Assembly: GCF_000192435.1 (NCBI RefSeq)
Contig: NZ_AEUD01000010.1
Location: 102,402 to 166,401 of the forward strand
Reading direction: 5' to 3'
Length of the DNA: 64,000 bases
Source: Gordonia neofelifaecis NRRL B-59395
Lineage (GTDB): Bacteria; Actinomycetota; Actinomycetes; Mycobacteriales; Mycobacteriaceae
Part shown: one piece after another, positions 60,650 through 64,000 of the stretch
Layout of the letters: each line of letters begins with the position of its first letter
Position numbering within the stretch: position 1 is the stretch's first letter
Notes under the pieces: model-generated
What the model was told of the DNA's origin: nothing
The model's input: only the letters and a program-made list of their open reading frames with translations
The model's database searches: none
Position numbers and translations under genes: made by a program

Positions 60650-62161
60650 ATGTCGAATGTTCAATCGAAACATCAGACGACGCGCATCTTCCGTGGGGCT
60701 GCTGGTCGAGTTGCGGCATTGCGACTCCACACGCTCGCCTCGCTCATCAGACGTAAGCCGCCGCTGACTGAGGAATCGATCACCGTCGTCGACCAGCCGA
60801 TGCTCAAACGGGCGATCTCGGCCGCAGCGCTCGGCAACATGATGGAGTGGTTCGACTTCGGCGTGTACGGCTATCTGGCCGTGACTCTCGGAAAAGTGTT
60901 CTATCCGGAGGCGTCGTCGTCGGCGCAGATCCTCGCGACGTTCGCGACCTTCGCCGCCGCATTCCTGGTTCGACCGCTCGGCGGCTTCTTCTTCGGTCCG
61001 CTCGGCGACCGCGTCGGACGGCAGAAGGTCCTCGCGATCACGATGATCATGATGGCGGCCGGAACGTTCGCAGTGGGACTCATTCCGTCGTACGCGTCGA
61101 TCGGCATCTGGGCGCCGATCCTGCTGCTGTGCGCGCGCATGGTGCAGGGCTTCTCGACGGGTGGGGAGTATGGCGGCGCGACCACCTTCATCGCCGAATA
61201 CTCGCCGGACCGTCGACGCGGCTTCCTCGGCAGCTGGCTCGATTTCGGCACATTCATCGGCTATTCGCTCGGCTCGCTGCTCGTCACGGTTCTCAACGGT
61301 GCGCTCGGCGAGTCGGCGATGGTCGAATGGGGCTGGCGCATCCCGTTCTTCATCGCGGGTCCGATGGGCATCGTCGGCCTGTACCTGCGACTCAAGCTGG
61401 AGGACACCCCGGCTTATCGTGCCCAGCTCGATGAGCACGACGCCAAGGTCAAGCAGGCCGAGAGCGCGGGCCGCGAGATCGGCACCATCTTCATCCGGTT
61501 CTGGCGGCCGCTGCTCATCTGCATCGGCCTGGTGACGCTCTACAACGTCACGAACTACATGATCACCGCGTATCTGCCGACGTACTTCACCGACGTGATC
61601 GGTCGCAGTCAGTTGAGTTCTGACCTGATGGTTCTGCTGTCGATGGTGGTCGTCGTACTCCTGATCGTAGGCATCGGCGCACTGAGCGACCGGGTGGGCC
61701 GACGGCCCGTGTTCGCGTTCGGTGCCATCGCACAGATCGTGGTCGCGGTTCCACTCTTCTATCTGCTCGGACTGCAGGGCATCTGGGCGCCGATGCTCGC
61801 CTGCGCTGTCTTCGGCGTCATCCTGGCGTGCTTCGCCGCGCCGACCGCGTCGACACTGCCCGCGCTCTTCCCGACGTCGGTCCGGTACGGCGCGCTGTCG
61901 ATCGGCTTCAACATCGCGGTGTCCGCGTTCGGTGGTACCACTCCGCTGGTGACATCCGCACTGGTCGACGTGACAGACAACAACCTCGTCCCCGGGATCC
62001 TGCTCGTGGTGAGCGGGCTGGTCGGGCTGGTCTCGGTGGTCTTCCTGAAAGAGTCGGCTGGGCAGCCGTTGACCGGATCACCGCCGCAGGTCGCCGACGC
62101 CGACGAAGCGGCCGCGACCTACGAGGTGGCACGACGAGAGGCCGAAGCTCTCCCGGCGTAA
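60650..62161 (+). CDS. ProP-like MFS osmolyte/metabolite:H+ symporter
   Basis: A 503-residue transporter very similar in motifs to E. coli ProP, which imports proline, betaine and ectoine with protons. Shared blocks include SLGN/ALGNMMEWFDFGVYGYL, LGDRVGRQKVLAITMIMM, IPSYASIGIWAPILLLCARM, FSTGGEYGGATTFIAEYSPD and SALSDRVGRRP-like GALSDRVGRRPVF. Twelve helices are seen. The C-terminal coiled coil of E. coli ProP is missing, so osmosensing may differ; other MHS-family substrates (citrate, ketoglutarate) are possible. The start is uncertain: ATG 60650 is the longest; by homology the true start may be near 60700-60760. Confidence 0.88.
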   Translation: MSNVQSKHQTTRIFRGAAGRVAALRLHTLASLIRRKPPLTEESITVVDQPMLKRAISAAALGNMMEWFDFGVYGYLAVTLGKVFYPEASSSAQILATFATFAAAFLVRPLGGFFFGPLGDRVGRQKVLAITMIMMAAGTFAVGLIPSYASIGIWAPILLLCARMVQGFSTGGEYGGATTFIAEYSPDRRRGFLGSWLDFGTFIGYSLGSLLVTVLNGALGESAMVEWGWRIPFFIAGPMGIVGLYLRLKLEDTPAYRAQLDEHDAKVKQAESAGREIGTIFIRFWRPLLICIGLVTLYNVTNYMITAYLPTYFTDVIGRSQLSSDLMVLLSMVVVVLLIVGIGALSDRVGRRPVFAFGAIAQIVVAVPLFYLLGLQGIWAPMLACAVFGVILACFAAPTASTLPALFPTSVRYGALSIGFNIAVSAFGGTTPLVTSALVDVTDNNLVPGILLVVSGLVGLVSVVFLKESAGQPLTGSPPQVADADEAAATYEVARREAEALPA

Positions 62162-62172
62162 GTCGGTCGGAA

Positions 62173-63252
62173 TCAGCTCCAGACGGACTTCGGCTTGGTC
62201 TGGGTATCGACCCACTCGATGTAGCCGGTGCCCGAGATGTCTTGTCCTCGAAGTGAACCCGCGTAGGTGTACGCGCCGACATAGCCGCGTCCGTGTCCGA
62301 ACCGCCAGGTGCTGTCGGGCACGGCCTCGATGGACAGCAGCGACTCGGCGCCATCGCGGGCGGTCCAGCGGAAGCCGGTCGGGACCCGCATCGCCCGACC
62401 CCACTCGTCGACCAACGGATCGTCGTAGCCGAGCACCTCGAACCGGACGTCGTCGAAGACTCGCGTCTCCTCGCCGAGGACGCGGAGGTGAACGAGCAGG
62501 CAGGCGTTCCGACCTCGGGCGCTGACGCTGGTCAGCAGCAGTTGCGTCCGCTCGTCGACCTCGATGATCTGATACGTGAAGAAGTCGGCGGGCAACTTCA
62601 ATCGAGGGGGCAACGCCCTTCTGCTGATCTGCTGGTGGGTGGTCGCCCGCGCGTACTCGAAGGTGCCGAGACCGGAGACCTCGGTGCTGCCGCGGTCGTC
62701 GGTGATGGTGCCTTGAAACGGTGCCAGCCGGCTGAGATGGTCGTAGACGGGCGTCTTCACGAAGAACGAGACCTGGTCGGTGATCGACAGTTCGAGGTCG
62801 ACCGCGAAGTTCGGATAGCGACCGCTGACCCGGGCCGTGTCGCCGTCGACGTCGATGGTCAACTCGTCCGACCAGCGGAGATGCGAACCGTCGGGCGCGA
62901 ACGTACAGTCCCGGCTCGCGTCGTAGGCCCGGTAGAGATACTGGTCGTCGTGGGCCGTGGAGGTCAGCACCGTGGTCGTATTCCGCACATCGCGCGCGGC
63001 CAGCTGGTCGTTGTCGAAGATCTCCACACCGGGCGCACCGATCAGCGTCATCGTGTTCAGATACCGGTACGGGTCCGGGAGTTTGGGAACGAAGACGCCG
63101 TAATGAACCATCGACCACCGAGTATTCGCGTTAGGCGTCATCTGCGGCGTTCCGGTGTACGGCACGGTCGACGCGTCGATGCGCGAGTCGACGAGGGGAA
63201 GAGCCCCGTCGACGACGAGCCGTGAGAGCGCCGTCGAGATGAACTGTGACAT
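62173..63252 (-). CDS. Protein of unknown function, beta-rich (possibly AttH/CrtC lipocalin-like)
   Basis: A 359-residue soluble protein with no signal peptide or membrane helix. It is predicted to be mostly beta: long runs such as ELTIDVDGDTARVSGRYPNF, SITDQVSFFVKTPVYDHL and a C-terminal FGHGRGYVGAYTYAGSLRG then DISGTGYIEWVD. The GTGYIEWVD end and overall length recall the AttH/CrtC (hydroxyneurosporene hydratase-like) double-lipocalin fold, which binds hydrophobic molecules; this is a weak resemblance only. The ATG at 63252 follows AAAGGCG. It is convergent with the ProP-like gene (11 bases apart). Upstream lies a long non-coding stretch leading to the rRNA operon. Confidence 0.8.
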   Translation of the reverse strand: MSQFISTALSRLVVDGALPLVDSRIDASTVPYTGTPQMTPNANTRWSMVHYGVFVPKLPDPYRYLNTMTLIGAPGVEIFDNDQLAARDVRNTTTVLTSTAHDDQYLYRAYDASRDCTFAPDGSHLRWSDELTIDVDGDTARVSGRYPNFAVDLELSITDQVSFFVKTPVYDHLSRLAPFQGTITDDRGSTEVSGLGTFEYARATTHQQISRRALPPRLKLPADFFTYQIIEVDERTQLLLTSVSARGRNACLLVHLRVLGEETRVFDDVRFEVLGYDDPLVDEWGRAMRVPTGFRWTARDGAESLLSIEAVPDSTWRFGHGRGYVGAYTYAGSLRGQDISGTGYIEWVDTQTKPKSVWS

Positions 63253-63726
63253 GGGTCGTCGCCTTTCGGTACGAGCTGAGCGTCGACGTCGCAATAAGAT
63301 GCCGAACGCTTGCAGAATACCTGTAACTCACAGTCACATTCTAGTTGCGAAGGCCGCGCCGACATTGTTCGACAGTCGGTGCCGGCGGCGACATATCGTC
63401 ACTGTGTCGAATTCGGTTGTCCGAGCAATTCGGGTGATCGACCGGATCGAAGGCGCCCTGCGACGGGCGGGGAAGGTGCGGGAATAGGCGACGCCAGGCT
63501 GAATCACGATGCAGTGATTGCCGGACCATCTGGCGTTCACTCTTCTGACCAGGCGATTTGACCATCCGACCGCCGATGCGTAACTTATTCCAGGTCAGAG
63601 CGGCCCGGCCGCGAAGACGAAATCCCAACGAACTCACCGCGACGTCGATCGCGGCGGGTGGCGCTGGGGCCGGCCACATCGGCCGGGGGATCGGCGATCA
63701 ACGGAATTCCACGGAAGACCAGCGAT
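63253..63726. other. Non-coding region upstream of the rRNA promoter
   Basis: About 470 bases with no convincing gene on either strand; short open frames here lack ribosome sites and family-like composition. It probably contains the promoter of the convergent unknown gene near 63290-63330 and upstream elements of the rRNA operon. Confidence 0.5.
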
Positions 63727-63756
63727 TTGCAGAAGCTCTCGCGGTGGTGTTAGGCT
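63727..63756 (+). promoter_or_regulatory. Candidate rRNA operon promoter
   Basis: TTGCAG (63727-63732), 18 bases, TAGGCT (63751-63756), resembling mycobacterial rrn promoters as I recall them (TTGACT-N18-TAGACT). It lies about 100 bases before the boxA-like leader element. Confidence 0.55.
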
Positions 63757-64000
63757 GGTGGGGTTGCTCCGGAGACGGGGTGGCCGCAATATAATTGCAG
63801 ATGTCTGCTGGAGTTCGGCCTTGGTTTGTTTGGGGTTGGTGCTGGTGGGTGTGTGTTCTTTGAGAACTCGATAGTGTGTTTTGGATTTCCTGTGCCACAT
63901 TGTTTTTTGTTTTGTGGCATGGAGATTTTTGGACAGATGTGCCGGCCATCCTTGTGGGTGGTTGGTTTTTGGATGAATTTTTTACCATGTCAGTTTTTTG
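63757..64000 (+). promoter_or_regulatory. rRNA operon leader with boxA-like element (16S gene starts beyond the window)
   Basis: The composition turns T/G-rich. At 63857-63881 the leader element TTCTTTGAGAACTCGATAGT is followed by GTGTT. TTTGAGAACTCAATAGTGTG is the antitermination/processing leader upstream of 16S rRNA in mycobacteria and Gordonia. T-runs follow to the window end. No 16S sequence itself is present. Confidence 0.8.

Overview
The window comes from a high-GC, mycolic-acid-type actinobacterium (Mycobacteriales), most likely Gordonia or a close relative. The main evidence is synteny remembered from Mycobacterium tuberculosis: pmt, rsmI, pabB, metG, tatD, rpfB, ksgA and ispE, then pth, rplY, prs and glmU, lie in the same relative order as the Rv1002c-Rv1018c region. 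Other support comes from an Rv0885/fprB-like pair at the left edge, a full mce operon, a latex-clearing protein (Lcp), and a mycobacterial-style rRNA leader at the right edge. The genus is an inference; no 16S sequence is inside the window.

Left part (1-21 kb): the start of an fprB-type ferredoxin/reductase and a frameshifted AurF-like diiron gene; a Na+/H+ antiporter; a small membrane protein; a tandem universal stress protein; an MFS exporter whose 3' end overlaps the convergent protein O-mannosyltransferase gene; rsmI; a TDT-family carrier; a translationally coupled metG-pabB pair; a GH65 phosphorylase with its HAD phosphoglucomutase; a TetR regulator divergent from a D-aminoacylase; and a phzF-tatD-rpfB run.

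Middle part (21-46 kb): ksgA-ispE-ABC-F; a DUF4282 membrane protein; an enoyl-CoA hydratase/HIBYL-CoA hydrolase; a prfC-lipoprotein pair; two KAS III (FabH-like) genes flanking a PadR regulator and a DrrAB-like ABC exporter; a GH1-MFS operon; a 2-oxoglutarate oxygenase gene interrupted by one in-frame amber codon; pth and rplY; an LEH-like protein; an ArsC-like protein; a TetR gene divergent from an unusual MFS pump with carboxypeptidase-regulatory-like repeats at its C-terminus; and prs and glmU.

Right part (46-60 kb) is the most interesting. A Tat-exported Lcp-type rubber oxygenase and a divergent TetR regulator sit directly before a complete mce operon (yrbEA, yrbEB, mceA-F, one mce-associated protein). 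The operon continues into two further DUF2236 (MpaB/rubber-oxygenase fold) genes without signal peptides. A GTAACAT element occurs in the lcp/tetR gap and, as an inverted pair, before the mce operon. I infer a system that cleaves a polyisoprenoid or other hydrophobic substrate outside the cell, imports the products by Mce, and oxidises them further inside.

The right end holds tRNA-Gln(TTG), an HTH protein, a ProP-like symporter, a protein of unknown function, and about 750 bases of non-coding DNA. That last stretch carries a promoter-like pair and the boxA-like leader of an rRNA operon starting beyond the window. Gene ends are marked by several long, nearly perfect hairpins with related cores. 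I found no insertion sequence, prophage or CRISPR array.
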